A stretch of 64,000 nucleotides of DNA, taken from assembly GCF_029714425.1 (NCBI RefSeq), contig NZ_CP121668.1, forward strand, positions 3,121,501 to 3,185,500, read 5' to 3'. The notes beneath the pieces were generated by a model. That model saw only the letters and a list, made by a program, of their open reading frames with translations. It had not been told where the DNA came from and did no database searches. The position numbers were made by a program, and so were the translations under genes. The first letter of the stretch is position 1. Each line of letters opens with the position of its first letter. Below are positions 46,253 through 55,192 of the stretch, piece by piece. The stretch comes from Bradyrhizobium sp. CB2312 (GTDB lineage Bacteria; Pseudomonadota; Alphaproteobacteria; Rhizobiales; Xanthobacteraceae).

Positions 46253-46552
46253 CTACTGCTTCTGTAGCTTGGTCAGCGTCCCCGTGCCGTTGGTGTCGGT
46301 CGCGGAGTAGCTCACCCTGTCGCCCGCATGAACTGCATCCAGCATCGCGGCGTCCTTGGCCTTGTACTCCTGCAGCGCGCCGGCGCCGCCTGCGCTGCCG
46401 CCGACGGTGCCCTTCTGCATCTGCTGGATCGAGATCGTGTTGTTGAGCCGATCGATCCGCGTGACCATTCCGGTCATGTCATCAGCAAGAGCGCTGGTTG
46501 CGAGCATGCCGAGGGCCGCAGCGCCCGCGAAGATGAATTTTGCAGTTCCCAT
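46253..46552 (-). CDS. Small periplasmic CusF/DUF1344-like protein
   Basis: 99 residues. Signal peptide (FIFAGAAALGMLATSALA) then DDMTGMVTRIDRLNNTISIQ, KDAAMLDAVHAGDRVSYSAT. The GxVxxID...I.L...DAA.L...GD.V pattern is that of small OB-fold proteins such as CusF and DUF1344, often metal binding. The Met-rich start of the mature protein (MTGM) would suit Cu binding, but that is speculative. Confidence 0.65.
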   Translation of the reverse strand: MGTAKFIFAGAAALGMLATSALADDMTGMVTRIDRLNNTISIQQMQKGTVGGSAGGAGALQEYKAKDAAMLDAVHAGDRVSYSATDTNGTGTLTKLQKQ

Positions 46553-46689
46553 CGTGGCCTCCCGACGTCTTGGAGTTCACTTCGACAAGACATCTTAAAT
46601 GGGTTTGGTTCCGGCAGATAGCGGGGCAAAAGCGTAACGATCCCGAGGCGATCGCGGGAACTTTTCATGAGCCGTCAGCGGGGCTGACG

Positions 46690-47304
46690 CTATTCGATCT
46701 CCTGCTGGATCACGCGTCCCAGCGCGAACAGGCGCTGGTCGATCGTGGTGGGAACCTCGCAGACGAATCGCACAACCTTGTGACGGTCCTCGAAAATGCG
46801 GGTCTTCCAGATCAACTCGTTGCTGAGCGCCTCGACCTTGGCGTCGTCACGCGGCGTCGCCCCTTGCAGAGCCTGAAGCTGAAGCGTCTCGTCGCGGATC
46901 TTGTCGGCGGCGTCGCGCTGCTTGCGGCTGACGCGTTCGAGCCCGCTCATGACCTGGGAACGCTGCGCGTTGAGCGTGTCGAACAGGCCGGCGAACAGCA
47001 ATTTTGCGTTCGCGGTCTTGTCGGCAGCGGAGCCTGCAAGAAACTCCTTCACCGACTTCTCGGCCTCGTCCAGCGGCGTCTTGCGCGCCGACAACTTTGC
47101 GACCAGCGCGCTGACCTTGGCGTCGTCCTTCCATTTGTTCTGGACATCGTCGAGCGGCGGACCGGCCCATACCGCGGCCAGCGAGATCTCCGGCACCTTG
47201 GCCTGCGTGCAGGGCCAGTCCGGGTAGCGCGGATCGGCCGCGCGTGCGGCCGTGCCCGACAGCGCGAGTGCCAGAACAGCCGTCGCCAGAACCCGAACCT
47301 TCAT
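46690..47304 (-). CDS. Secreted coiled-coil protein of the PQQ ABC operon
   Basis: 204 residues with signal peptide (VRVLATAVLALALSGTAARA), then YPDWPCTQAKVPEISLAAVW and long charged helices (VMSGLERVSRKQRDAADKIR). Its ATG overlaps the permease stop (ATGA), so it is the last gene of the ABC operon. A lut-cluster counterpart (lutG-like) is possible; I cannot confirm this. Likely periplasmic. The two Cys may pair. Confidence 0.75.
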   Translation of the reverse strand: MKVRVLATAVLALALSGTAARAADPRYPDWPCTQAKVPEISLAAVWAGPPLDDVQNKWKDDAKVSALVAKLSARKTPLDEAEKSVKEFLAGSAADKTANAKLLFAGLFDTLNAQRSQVMSGLERVSRKQRDAADKIRDETLQLQALQGATPRDDAKVEALSNELIWKTRIFEDRHKVVRFVCEVPTTIDQRLFALGRVIQQEIE

Positions 47305-48149
47305 CCTTCGCCTCCCGCAGGGCCTCGCCGCGCCAGCCCACGCGAGGGATCATAGGCCAAAATCGCGCCGATCATGAAGATGATCGTGCAGGCGGCGACC
47401 ACCGCCAGCGAGACCCAGTTGATCTGACCGTACAACGCGAAGCGGATCAGCTCGACCGCATGGGTGAACGGATTGACCTGGCAGAGATAGTAGAGATAGG
47501 GGCTGCCCTCCTGCACCCGCCAGAGCGGGTAGAGCGCGGAGGAGGCGAAGAACATCGGGAAGATCACGAAGTTCATGACTCCGGCGAAGTTTTCCAGCTG
47601 CTTGATGCCGGAGGAGATCAGCATGCCGAGCGAGCCCAGCATCAATCCGGACAGCACCAGCGCCGGCAGCACGGTGAGATAGCCCGACGGCGGCGGCGTG
47701 ATGTCCCAGAACCAGGCGATCAGCAGGAACGCATAGACCTGGAGCAGCGACACCGCGGTGCCCGCGAGCAGCTTGCAGAACAGCAGGAAGCCGCGCGGCA
47801 AGGGGCTCACCAGCAGCGTGCGCATGTTGCCCATCTCGCGGTCGTACACCATCGACAGCGAGGACTGCATGCCGTTGAAGAGCTGGATCATCGCCATCAG
47901 CCCCGGCGCGATATAGACCTCGTAGAGGATATAGGTCTCGTAGGGCGGGATGATGGAGATGCCGAGCACCTGGCGGAAGCCGGCGGCGAAGATGAACAGC
48001 CACACCAGCGGCCGCACCAGCGCCGAGACGAAGCGCTCGCGCTGATGCAGGAAGCGCAGTCCCTCGCGCCAGACGATGCCGGTGAGGCAGGTCATGTACT
48101 CGCCGGCCGAGAAACCGCGCGGCGCGCCGTGCGTCGTGATGCTGCTCAT
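47301..48149 (-). CDS. ABC-2 permease of the PQQ-associated system
   Basis: 282 residues with six membrane segments and the ABC-2 pattern: LVWLFIFAAGFRQVLGISI, MQSSLSMVYDREMGNMRTLL, VSPLPRGFLLFCKLLAG, SSALYPLWRVQEGSPYLYYL. This is the permease found with PQQ alcohol dehydrogenase systems, and the lutF counterpart in methylotrophs. It overlaps both neighbours by ATGA. An ABC-2 permease normally exports, yet this system has a binding protein, an unusual combination. Confidence 0.85.
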   Translation of the reverse strand: MSSITTHGAPRGFSAGEYMTCLTGIVWREGLRFLHQRERFVSALVRPLVWLFIFAAGFRQVLGISIIPPYETYILYEVYIAPGLMAMIQLFNGMQSSLSMVYDREMGNMRTLLVSPLPRGFLLFCKLLAGTAVSLLQVYAFLLIAWFWDITPPPSGYLTVLPALVLSGLMLGSLGMLISSGIKQLENFAGVMNFVIFPMFFASSALYPLWRVQEGSPYLYYLCQVNPFTHAVELIRFALYGQINWVSLAVVAACTIIFMIGAILAYDPSRGLARRGPAGGEG

Positions 48150-48952
48150 GCCCCGCCTCCCGGCATCGTCTGCGCGCCGGTCAGGCGCATGAAGGCGGTG
48201 TTGACGTCCTGTGCGCCGGCCTCCGCGACGACGCGGCTCATCGGCCCCTGCGCCAGCACCTTGCCCTGGTGCAGAACCACGAGATCGTCACCGGGCATGA
48301 TCTCGTCGAACAGGTGCGTCGCCCAGAGCACGCCGATGCCTTGCTCGGTCACGAGCTGGCGGACATGGCTGATGATGTCGGCGCGCGCCTTGACGTCGAG
48401 GCCGACGGTCGGCTCGTCCAGCAGAAGCAGGCGCGGCCGGTGCAGCAGCGCGCGGGCGATCTCCAGCCGCCGCATCTGTCCGCCCGAGAGATCGCGCACC
48501 TTGCTTGCTGAACGGTCCGCAAGCCCGATCCGGCCGAGCAGCTCGGCGCTGCGCGCGGCGGCCTCGCGGCGGCTGATGCCGTGGAGTGCGGCGTGATAGA
48601 GCAGGTTCTGCGTCAACGACAGGTCGAGGTCGAGCGTGCGCGGCTGGAACACGACGCCAAGCAGCCGCAACGCTTCGCCCGGGCTCTTGCTGACGTCATG
48701 GCCGAAGATGGAGACGCGGCCGGTCTGGATGCCGAACAGGCGCGTGATGAGCGAGAACAGCGTGCTTTTGCCAGCGCCGTTGAGGCCGAGCAACGCGGTA
48801 AAGCTCGCAGGCTGCACATTGAAGGACACGTTCACCAGTGCGCGACGCGGGCCGTAAGAATGGCTGACGCCGTCGATTGCCAGCGCCGGCACCGCGGCCG
48901 GATCTGGCTTCGGCGTCCCGCGCGGATCGGCGATGGGAGCAGGGCTGGTCAT
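48146..48952 (-). CDS. ABC ATPase of the PQQ-associated system
   Basis: 268 residues: Walker A LGLNGAGKSTLFS, signature DLSGGQMRRLEIARAL, Walker B RLLLLDEPTVGLD, switch WATHLFDEI. Belongs to the family linked to PQQ catabolism (lutE-like). Coupled to permease and propeller genes by ATGA overlaps. Operon order: binding protein, propeller, ATPase, permease, coiled-coil protein. Confidence 0.88.
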   Translation of the reverse strand: MTSPAPIADPRGTPKPDPAAVPALAIDGVSHSYGPRRALVNVSFNVQPASFTALLGLNGAGKSTLFSLITRLFGIQTGRVSIFGHDVSKSPGEALRLLGVVFQPRTLDLDLSLTQNLLYHAALHGISRREAAARSAELLGRIGLADRSASKVRDLSGGQMRRLEIARALLHRPRLLLLDEPTVGLDVKARADIISHVRQLVTEQGIGVLWATHLFDEIMPGDDLVVLHQGKVLAQGPMSRVVAEAGAQDVNTAFMRLTGAQTMPGGGA

Positions 48953-49896
48953 GGTGCGATCGTGATGCCCCAGGGCAGTTCGCCCACCTGAATGGTCTTG
49001 ATCACCTTTTGCGCGGCGACGTCGATGACGGAGACGTCGTTGGAGACGCCGTTGGTGGTGAGCAGGTACTTTTCATCAGGTGTGAACGCCATGTGCCAGA
49101 CACGCTGCCCAACCAGCAAATATTTCGTCACCTTGCGCGAGGGGACGTCGACGACGGCAATGCGGTTGGCGGGGCCGAGCGCGATGAAGGCGGTCTTGTC
49201 GTCTTTGGTCATGCCGATGCCGACCGGCTGGATCGCCTCCTTCCTCAGCCCCGGAATCTCGAACGTGACCTTGCCGATCACCTCGTGCTTTTTCGGATCG
49301 ATCACCGACACGGTGCCGCCGATCTCCGAGGACACCCAAACTTCCGAGCTGTCGTGCTTGAATTCGGCAAAGCGCGGCCGTGCGTCGACCAGCACGTTGG
49401 CGACGATCTGACGAGAAGCTGTGTCTATAAAATGCGCCATGTTGGTCGTCTCGGACGTGTTGATCAACGTCTTGCCGTCGGGGCTGATGGTCATGCCCTC
49501 GGGCTCGACGCCGACCTGGATGTCGCCGAGCCGCGCGCGCTTCTCGAGGTCGATCACGGTCACCGTATTGTCGTTCTCGTTGGCGACATAGAGAATTTTT
49601 CCCGCCGCATCCTGGGCGAACAGCTCGGGGTCGGGTCCGGAGGGCAGGCTGTCCACCACGGCTTGCGTCTTGGCGTCGATGACCTGGATGGTGTCGTCGT
49701 CGCCGACCGCGACCATCACGAACTTGCCGTCGCGGGTGAACTCGATGCCGCGCGGGCGCTGGCCGACCTTGATCGTCTTGGTCACGGTCCAGCCGTCGGT
49801 GTCGATCACCGAGACCGTGTTGCTCTTCTCGTTCGAGACATAGGCGATGAAGGCATGCGCGGGCGCTGCGGTGAGCGCTACGAGCACCGTTGCCAT
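48949..49896 (-). CDS. PQQ-associated YVTN beta-propeller protein
   Basis: About 315 residues: a short signal (ATVLVALTAAPAHA), then seven blades with YVTN-like repeats (FIAYVSNEKSNTVSVIDTDG, ILYVANENDNTVTVIDLEKR, KYLLTTNGVSNDVSVIDVAA). The family accompanies PQQ enzymes and is the lutB-type protein. The start is uncertain: a palindromic repeat occupies 49928-50064, and only MATVLVALTA gives a plausible signal. Longer in-frame translation runs through the repeat (GEGWGEGVSTSDNPQEERAL), which I regard as non-genic. Confidence 0.85.
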   Translation of the reverse strand: MATVLVALTAAPAHAFIAYVSNEKSNTVSVIDTDGWTVTKTIKVGQRPRGIEFTRDGKFVMVAVGDDDTIQVIDAKTQAVVDSLPSGPDPELFAQDAAGKILYVANENDNTVTVIDLEKRARLGDIQVGVEPEGMTISPDGKTLINTSETTNMAHFIDTASRQIVANVLVDARPRFAEFKHDSSEVWVSSEIGGTVSVIDPKKHEVIGKVTFEIPGLRKEAIQPVGIGMTKDDKTAFIALGPANRIAVVDVPSRKVTKYLLVGQRVWHMAFTPDEKYLLTTNGVSNDVSVIDVAAQKVIKTIQVGELPWGITIAP

Positions 49897-49927
49897 CAGC
49901 AGACGTAACGTCTGTCCGCGGGCGGTC

Positions 49928-50064
49928 CTTACCTCCCCCGCTTGCGGGGGAGGTCGTATCGCATCGCTAGATGCGATACGGGAGAGGGCTCTCTCCTCTT
50001 GGGGGTTATCGCTTGTGGAGACACCCTCTCCCCAACCCTCCCCCGCAAGCGGGGGAGGGGGCGC
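49928..50064. repeat. Dispersed palindromic repeat at the propeller start
   Basis: TACCTCCCCCGCTTGCGGGG...CCCCCGCAAGCGGGGGAGGG with inner arms CGTATCGCATC/GATGCGATACG. It lies between the binding-protein and propeller genes and reaches within 32 bases of the propeller ATG, possibly moving its original start or ribosome site. Confidence 0.75.
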
Positions 50065-50104
50065 AGTGTCGTCGCGGTGGCAGCTCGAACTCATTTCAGA
50101 ATGC

Positions 50105-51286
50105 TCACTTCAGCTTGCATTTGCTCTCCGGGCGATCGTAGCCGAGCGTGTCGAGCTCGGAGACCTGGTGCAGGAAACCTTCCTGCGGCGAGACCGACAC
50201 CACCATGCGGCCGTCGACCAGCAGGATCGGCTGGCGCAGTTGCAGGTTCCAGTCGCGCAAGGTCAGCTTCGTGCCCTTGAAGGCGGCGACGGAGAAATCC
50301 GGTCCCTTGATGAAATCGGTGACCTTCTTGACGTCGCCGGAGTTGGTGCGCGAGGTGGCTTCACCGATCATGCGCACCGCGGTCCAGGCCTGCATGTCGA
50401 GCGGGGTCATGCGCCGCGAGTTCAGCTTCACGAACCGATTCTGCATCTGGATCGCGCCCCATTGGTCCTGCGAAGCGTCCCAACTGCGCGGCACGAGGCC
50501 GGCCGAGCCGGCGACGGGGCGCGGGTCCCAGGTGCGATAGGGCAGGTACGCGCCGAACACCTCGCTCTCGTCGGCAGCGACCAGCACGTCATAGGCGGGC
50601 GCCTGTTGCGTGAACACCGGCATCTGCCGCTGGATCAACGTCACGCCGCTGTCGGTGCGCCGCGCGCCGCCCTTGTCCTCGAAGATGCGCTCCTGCACGA
50701 TCTTGGCGCCGAACCGCGCCGCAGTGCGCCGCAGTGCATCGGCGAACAGCTTGTCCTCGTCATGCGAGCCGACCACCAGCAGCCAGCGTGACCACTTCTT
50801 CCACACCAGGTATTGGCCGAGCGCATCCGCCAGCATCGCACGGGTCGGCGCGGTGTGGATGACATTGGCGCGGCAATCGGCCTCGCGCAGCCGCTCGTCG
50901 ATCGCGCCGGCGTTGAACAGCAGCGTGCCGCGATCGCGCAGGGCGTCGGAGACCTTCAGCAGCGCGTCCGCCGGAAGATCGGCGATGATGAAGCCGTTGC
51001 GCGCGGCAAGGTCGGTCGCAGCCTGCACCGCATCCTCGCCCTCCTTGATGCGGCGCTCCTCCAGCGTGAAGCGCTGGCCCGTGAATTTTCCCGTGGTGTT
51101 GTTGTCCTCGATGGCAAGGCGCGCGCCGGCGACGCCGTCATTCTCGGCGGGCTGCTCGACCAGCGACAGCGTCGATCTGGTACCGGCGACACCGAGATAG
51201 CCAACGCCGATCGTGACAGGGTCGGCCGCGAGCGCGCTCGTCGCGGCAAGACCTAAGCCGATCAGGCCGACCAACCATCGGATCAT
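50105..51286 (-). CDS. PQQ-associated ABC substrate-binding protein
   Basis: 393 residues. Signal peptide (IRWLVGLIGLGLAATSALA), then a Leu/Ile/Val-binding-type fold: VTIGVGYLGVAGTRSTLSLV, NGFIIADLPADALLKVSDAL, WLLVVGSHDEDKLFADALRR, YDVLVAADESEVFGAYLPYR. It belongs to the family of binding proteins tied to PQQ alcohol dehydrogenase ABC systems (lutA-like). GGAGG stands 5 bases ahead of the ATG. First gene of the operon, 128 bases from the divergent 51415 gene. Confidence 0.87.
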   Translation of the reverse strand: MIRWLVGLIGLGLAATSALAADPVTIGVGYLGVAGTRSTLSLVEQPAENDGVAGARLAIEDNNTTGKFTGQRFTLEERRIKEGEDAVQAATDLAARNGFIIADLPADALLKVSDALRDRGTLLFNAGAIDERLREADCRANVIHTAPTRAMLADALGQYLVWKKWSRWLLVVGSHDEDKLFADALRRTAARFGAKIVQERIFEDKGGARRTDSGVTLIQRQMPVFTQQAPAYDVLVAADESEVFGAYLPYRTWDPRPVAGSAGLVPRSWDASQDQWGAIQMQNRFVKLNSRRMTPLDMQAWTAVRMIGEATSRTNSGDVKKVTDFIKGPDFSVAAFKGTKLTLRDWNLQLRQPILLVDGRMVVSVSPQEGFLHQVSELDTLGYDRPESKCKLK

Positions 51287-51414
51287 GTTTCCTCCAAACG
51301 TTCTCCCCGGCTTGACCGCCGGTGGAGAATTGTCTCTGCTGAAGCATGACCGATTTGTCAGGGCATGCAACCCCGCATTTCGTCGTCGCGAGCTGTGGAG
51401 GCGGAATCACGATC

Positions 51415-51918
51415 ATGCGAGCGCTGATATGTTTCGCGGCTTTGCTGTTGACCAGCTCGGTCGCGTTCGCCGATCCGCCGAAGCTCGCGGTGTTCGATTT
51501 CGAGCTGATCGACACCAGCCTGCCCGGCGAGTTCTATGGCTCCAAGCCGGAAGAGGCGCGGCTGCTGCGCATCAGCGAGCAGCTCCGCAAGGAACTGGCG
51601 GAGTCAGGCAAGTTCCAGGTGCTTGACATCGCGCCGGTCAGGGACGCCGCCCACCACGCCAATCTGCAAGCCTGCGGCGGCTGCGACCTCAAGCTTGCCG
51701 GGCAGCTCGGCGCCGAGCTCGAGATCACCGGGATGGTGCAGAAGGTCTCGAACCTGATCATCAACCTGAATATCTATCTGCGCGACGTGAAGACCGGCAG
51801 CATGATCACGGCGGCCAGCGCCGACATGCGCGGCAACACGGACGAATCCTGGTCGCGCACGATGAGCTATCTGATCCGCAACCGCCTGCTCGCGCCGAAT
51901 TACGGCAAGCCGGAGTAG
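51415..51918 (+). CDS. DUF2380/DUF3280-like secreted protein
   Basis: 167 residues: signal peptide (ALICFAALLLTSSVAFA), then KLAVFDFELIDTSLPGEFYG, EEARLLRISEQLRKELAESG, DIAPVRDAAHHANLQACGGC, AELEITGMVQKVSNLIINLN. The family is commonly found with PQQ alcohol-oxidation genes; it resembles TolB-like domains that bind at the outer membrane. The CGGC pair may be redox or metal active. Confidence 0.78.
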   Translation: MRALICFAALLLTSSVAFADPPKLAVFDFELIDTSLPGEFYGSKPEEARLLRISEQLRKELAESGKFQVLDIAPVRDAAHHANLQACGGCDLKLAGQLGAELEITGMVQKVSNLIINLNIYLRDVKTGSMITAASADMRGNTDESWSRTMSYLIRNRLLAPNYGKPE

Positions 51919-51927
51919 GGCACTTTT

Positions 51928-52077
51928 TCCCTCTCCCCTTGTGGGAGAGGGTGGCTTCGCGAAGCGAAGCCGGGTGAGGGGTATCTCTCCGCGAGTCCCG
52001 TAGCCATTGAATTCGCGGAGACAGACCCCTCATCCGGCGCTTCGCGCCACCTTCTCCCACAAGGGGAGAAGGAAGTA
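51928..52077. repeat. Dispersed palindromic repeat, complete copy
   Basis: CCCTCTCCCCTTGTGGGAGA..TTCTCCCACAAGGGGAGAAGG with inner GGCTTCGCGAAGC and GGCGCTTCGCGCC stems. Lies between convergent genes and may end both transcripts. Confidence 0.8.
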
Positions 52078-52080
52078 AGC

Positions 52081-52926
52081 TCACCCCTTCAATCTCTCCG
52101 CGTGCCAGTGCAGGTGATCGCTCATGAAGGTCGAGATGAAATAATAGCTGTGGTCATATCCTGCCTGCCGTCGCAGCGTCAGCGGGATGCTGGCCTTGGC
52201 GCAGGCGGCCTCCAGCAGCTCGGGCTTGAGCTGTTCTTTCAGGAAATTATCGGCCTCGCCGACATCGACCAGAAAGCCGGAAAACTTCGCGCCGTCCTCG
52301 ATCAGCGCCACCGTGTCGTGGTTGCGCCAGGCATCCTTATTGGGGCCGAGATAGCCGGTCAGCGCCTTGATGCCCCAGGGCACCTGTGAGGGTGCGACGA
52401 TCGGCGCGAATGCGCTCGCGGCGCGGAAGCGGTGCGGGTTGCGCAGCGCGACCGTCAGCGCGCCGTGGCCGCCCATGGAGTGGCCCATCACCGATTGCCG
52501 CTTGCCATCGACGGGAAAATTTCCCGCCACGAGTTTGGGCAATTCGTCGGTGACATAGCTCCACATGCGATAATTGCGCGCGAACGGCTCTTGCGTCGCA
52601 TCGACATAGAAGCCGGCGCCGAGACCGAAGTCATAGGCGTTGTTGGGATCGCCAGGCACGTCGGGCCCGCGCGGCGAGGTGTCGGGCGCGACGAAGATCA
52701 GGCCGAACTCGGCGCAGGCCCTGCGGAATTCGCCCTTCTCGGTGACGTTGGCATGCGTGCAGGTGAGGCCGGAGAGATACCAGACCACGGGAAGCTTGGC
52801 GCCGTCGGCATGCGGGGGAACATAGACCGAGAACACCATGTCGGTGCCGGTCGCCTGGCTCGCATGGCGATACACGCCCTGCACGCCGCCGTAGGATTTG
52901 TTGGTCGAGACAGTCTGGATCGTCAT
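52081..52926 (-). CDS. fghA: S-formylglutathione hydrolase
   Basis: 281 residues, esterase D family: LPVVWYLSGLTCTHANVTEK, GFYVDATQEPF, nucleophile Ser in VMGHSMGGHGALT, acid in VDVGEADNFL, His in GYDHSYYFISTFM. Hydrolyses S-formylglutathione to formate and glutathione, the last step of glutathione-linked formaldehyde oxidation. The neighbours fit this role, as PQQ methanol dehydrogenase yields formaldehyde. GGAG stands about 9 bases ahead of the ATG. Confidence 0.93.
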   Translation of the reverse strand: MTIQTVSTNKSYGGVQGVYRHASQATGTDMVFSVYVPPHADGAKLPVVWYLSGLTCTHANVTEKGEFRRACAEFGLIFVAPDTSPRGPDVPGDPNNAYDFGLGAGFYVDATQEPFARNYRMWSYVTDELPKLVAGNFPVDGKRQSVMGHSMGGHGALTVALRNPHRFRAASAFAPIVAPSQVPWGIKALTGYLGPNKDAWRNHDTVALIEDGAKFSGFLVDVGEADNFLKEQLKPELLEAACAKASIPLTLRRQAGYDHSYYFISTFMSDHLHWHAERLKG

Positions 52927-53001
52927 GCCTTTTGCTCCGTGGCATCTAACCACATCAACATTGCAACGCTTGTGTGACCGAATTTGCGGCGGTGTGTTTC
53001 G

Positions 53002-53622
53002 TCAGGCGACGCCGCTGTCGATCGCCAGCCGCACCAGCTCGACCGAGGTCTTCACGCCGAGCTTCTGTCGCATGATCGAGGAGGTGTTGGCCACCGTCTT
53101 GTAGGACGACTGCACCAGCCAGGCGATTTCGGACAGGCTCTTTCCGGCGCTGAGCAGCCGCAGGATCTCCATCTCGCGCGCGTTCAGCTTCGACAGCGGG
53201 CTTTGCGCGAGCGTCGGCCCGGCGAACGCAATGCTGCGCGCGATCGCGGTTGGCAGATATGTGCCGCCGGCTCCGACCGCGCGGATCGCCTCGACGAGGT
53301 CGTCGGGGTCGCCGGTCTTTGAGACGTATCCCTTGGCGCCGCACTCGATCGCACGCGCAGCGAAAGCCGGGTCGTCATTCATGCTGAACATGATGATGCG
53401 CGCCTCGGGCGCGCGCTCGAGGATGCGGCGCGCCAGCTCGAAGCCGGAAACGGTCGGCAGGTTGATGTCGATGATCGAGAGGTCGGGGCGCTCGACGATG
53501 AAGACGCTTTCGCCGTCCTCGGCGTCGGCGGCCTCCAGGATTTCGATCTCACCCTCGTCGGCCAGCACGGCACGGCAGCCGGAGGCCACGATAGGATGAT
53601 CGTCGACGATCAGAATGCGCAT
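53002..53622 (-). CDS. NarL/LuxR-type response regulator
   Basis: 206 residues. Receiver with D7/D8 pair (ILIVDDHPIVASG), phospho-acceptor D52 (LSIIDINLPTVSG) and K in GYVSKTGDPDDL. LuxR helix-turn-helix: LNAREMEILRLLSAGKSLSE, VQSSYKTVANTSSIMRQKLG. Divergent from the histidine kinase at 53815, so they form a two-component pair. In other C1 users such pairs (FlhSR-like) control formaldehyde and methanol oxidation; that link is inferred from location. Confidence 0.9.
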   Translation of the reverse strand: MRILIVDDHPIVASGCRAVLADEGEIEILEAADAEDGESVFIVERPDLSIIDINLPTVSGFELARRILERAPEARIIMFSMNDDPAFAARAIECGAKGYVSKTGDPDDLVEAIRAVGAGGTYLPTAIARSIAFAGPTLAQSPLSKLNAREMEILRLLSAGKSLSEIAWLVQSSYKTVANTSSIMRQKLGVKTSVELVRLAIDSGVA

Positions 53623-53663
53623 AGGCGTTCCCCGTGACAGTGCCGGACTCTTTATTTCGCGCC

Positions 53664-53706
53664 GCATGATCCCGAATGAGGAAACGTGTCTCATGTCGGA
53701 TCATGC
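53664..53706. promoter_or_regulatory. Long dyad between regulator and kinase
   Basis: GCATGATCC (53664-53672) and GGATCATGC (53698-53706) form 9-bp arms, with inner ATGAG/CTCAT arms. The centre lies between two divergent genes of a two-component system, so it may be an autoregulatory operator. Confidence 0.5.
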
Positions 53707-53814
53707 AACCCGGCCGGGATTGCTGTATGCTTTCGATTAGATATCGGGCGCTTCGCCCCTGTCAACGTCATCGGACAGGTGCGGCCCAACCTTCGCGAGA
53801 CACGAGCAGCATCA

Positions 53815-55170
53815 ATGTGGCAAAATCTATCGTTGCGTGCGCGCATCAACCTGCTGCTGGCGCTGTTGCTGGCACTGGGGCTCGCCGTCAATATCGGCCG
53901 GCAGGTCGCGGAAGCAGGTCCCCGCGTGCAGGCCGAGGACCAGAGCGTGATCCGGCTTGCGCGCGAGTTCATCGAGATGATCGTTGCTGATCTCAACGAG
54001 GCGCCCGATCCCGATGCCAGGCTGAACCAGATCCCGCGCGATCTCAGCCGGCTCCGCCATGTCAGCATCGCCCTCATGGATTCCAGCGGGAGCCCGCTGA
54101 CGCCACCCCGTCCTGATACCGATGACGACGCGCGCGGGCCGCCCGCCTGGTTCGTGAGTCTGGTTCATCCCGAGCAGACCGCGGTCAGTGTGCCGGTCTC
54201 GGTCCATGGCAAGCCCGGCTCTCTCCTGATCACCTCGCATCCCGATGACGAGATCGCCGAGATCTGGGACGGCATCGTGACCCAGCTCGAGGTCGGCTCG
54301 GTGATCGCGCTCGCGCTGTTTTTCCTGATGATGACGGTGGTCGGCCGCGCGCTCACCCCGCTTCAATCCCTGTCCGACGTGATGGCCGAGCTCGAAGGCG
54401 GGCGCTACGAGGCGCGTGTCGCGCCGGGCGGCGCGCCGGAGCTGGCCGCGATCTGCACCAAGCTCAATCACCTGGCCGCAACGCTCGGCGAGGCCGTCGA
54501 GGACAAGCGGCGTCTTGCCGAGCGCGCGGTGTCGCTCCAGGACATCGAGCGCAAGGAGATCGCGCGCGAGTTGCACGACGAGTTCGGGCCCTATCTGTTC
54601 TCGCTGCGGGCGCATGCCAGTGCGCTGGCGAAGCAGGCGGACGGGCGCGACCCGAGCACGGACGCCGTGCGAAAACACGGCAGCGCGATGATGGAGCAGA
54701 TCAACGCGCTCCAGCAGTTCAATCGCCGCGTGCTGGAGCGGCTTCGCCCCGTCGGCCTTGCCGAGCTCGGCCTGCGCCAGGCGCTGGAATCGCTGTCGCG
54801 GCTGTGGCGGGAGTCGCATCCCGACGTCGCGATCGAGACCTCGATCTCGCCCGCGCTGGGTCCGACGACGGGCGAGACGGCCGATCTCACCATCTACCGG
54901 ATCGTGCAGGAGGCGCTCACCAACGTGTTCCGCCACGCCGGCGCGACTTCGGTCAATGTCGTGATCGAGCCTGTCGAGCAGGCCGGCGGCCGCTCCTGTG
55001 CGCGGGTGCGGATCAGCGACAATGGCCGCGGCATGGAGCCGGGCCAGAAGCTCGGCTTCGGCCTCGTCGGCATGCGCGAGCGGATCCTGGCGCTGGGCGG
55101 CACGCTTAACGTCGTCTCTGGCGACGGCGGACTGACCTTGGAGGCGCTGGTTCCCACAGTGGTGTCCTGA
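53815..55170 (+). CDS. Membrane histidine kinase (NarX/HisKA_3 type)
   Basis: 451 residues. Two membrane segments near 12-27 and 161-178 enclose a periplasmic sensor of about 130 residues; a HAMP linker follows (RALTPLQSLSDVMAELEGGR). The HisKA_3 box has H254 in IARELHDEFGPYL. The ATPase has N-box IVQEALTNVFRHA and G-box DNGRGM, GFGLVGMRERI. ATG at 53815 is the first Met of the membrane-anchored part. It is divergent from its partner regulator. The ligand is unknown. Confidence 0.9.
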   Translation: MWQNLSLRARINLLLALLLALGLAVNIGRQVAEAGPRVQAEDQSVIRLAREFIEMIVADLNEAPDPDARLNQIPRDLSRLRHVSIALMDSSGSPLTPPRPDTDDDARGPPAWFVSLVHPEQTAVSVPVSVHGKPGSLLITSHPDDEIAEIWDGIVTQLEVGSVIALALFFLMMTVVGRALTPLQSLSDVMAELEGGRYEARVAPGGAPELAAICTKLNHLAATLGEAVEDKRRLAERAVSLQDIERKEIARELHDEFGPYLFSLRAHASALAKQADGRDPSTDAVRKHGSAMMEQINALQQFNRRVLERLRPVGLAELGLRQALESLSRLWRESHPDVAIETSISPALGPTTGETADLTIYRIVQEALTNVFRHAGATSVNVVIEPVEQAGGRSCARVRISDNGRGMEPGQKLGFGLVGMRERILALGGTLNVVSGDGGLTLEALVPTVVS

Positions 55171-55175
55171 TTACA

Positions 55176-55192
55176 TCGGGAAAAATTCCCGA
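55176..55192. promoter_or_regulatory. Perfect dyad upstream of the TonB receptor
   Basis: TCGGGAA-AAA-TTCCCGA. It lies just after the kinase stop and 131 bases before the receptor start. A second GGTCGGG..CCCGACC dyad follows (55197-55230). Operator for the nearby LuxR-type regulator is a hypothesis. Confidence 0.45.

Noticed and set aside
42739..55170. Possible xoxF or cytochrome gene in the quinoprotein cluster
   Set aside because: All frames were accounted for by accessory proteins; no PQQ-dehydrogenase propeller or CxxCH haem motif occurs.
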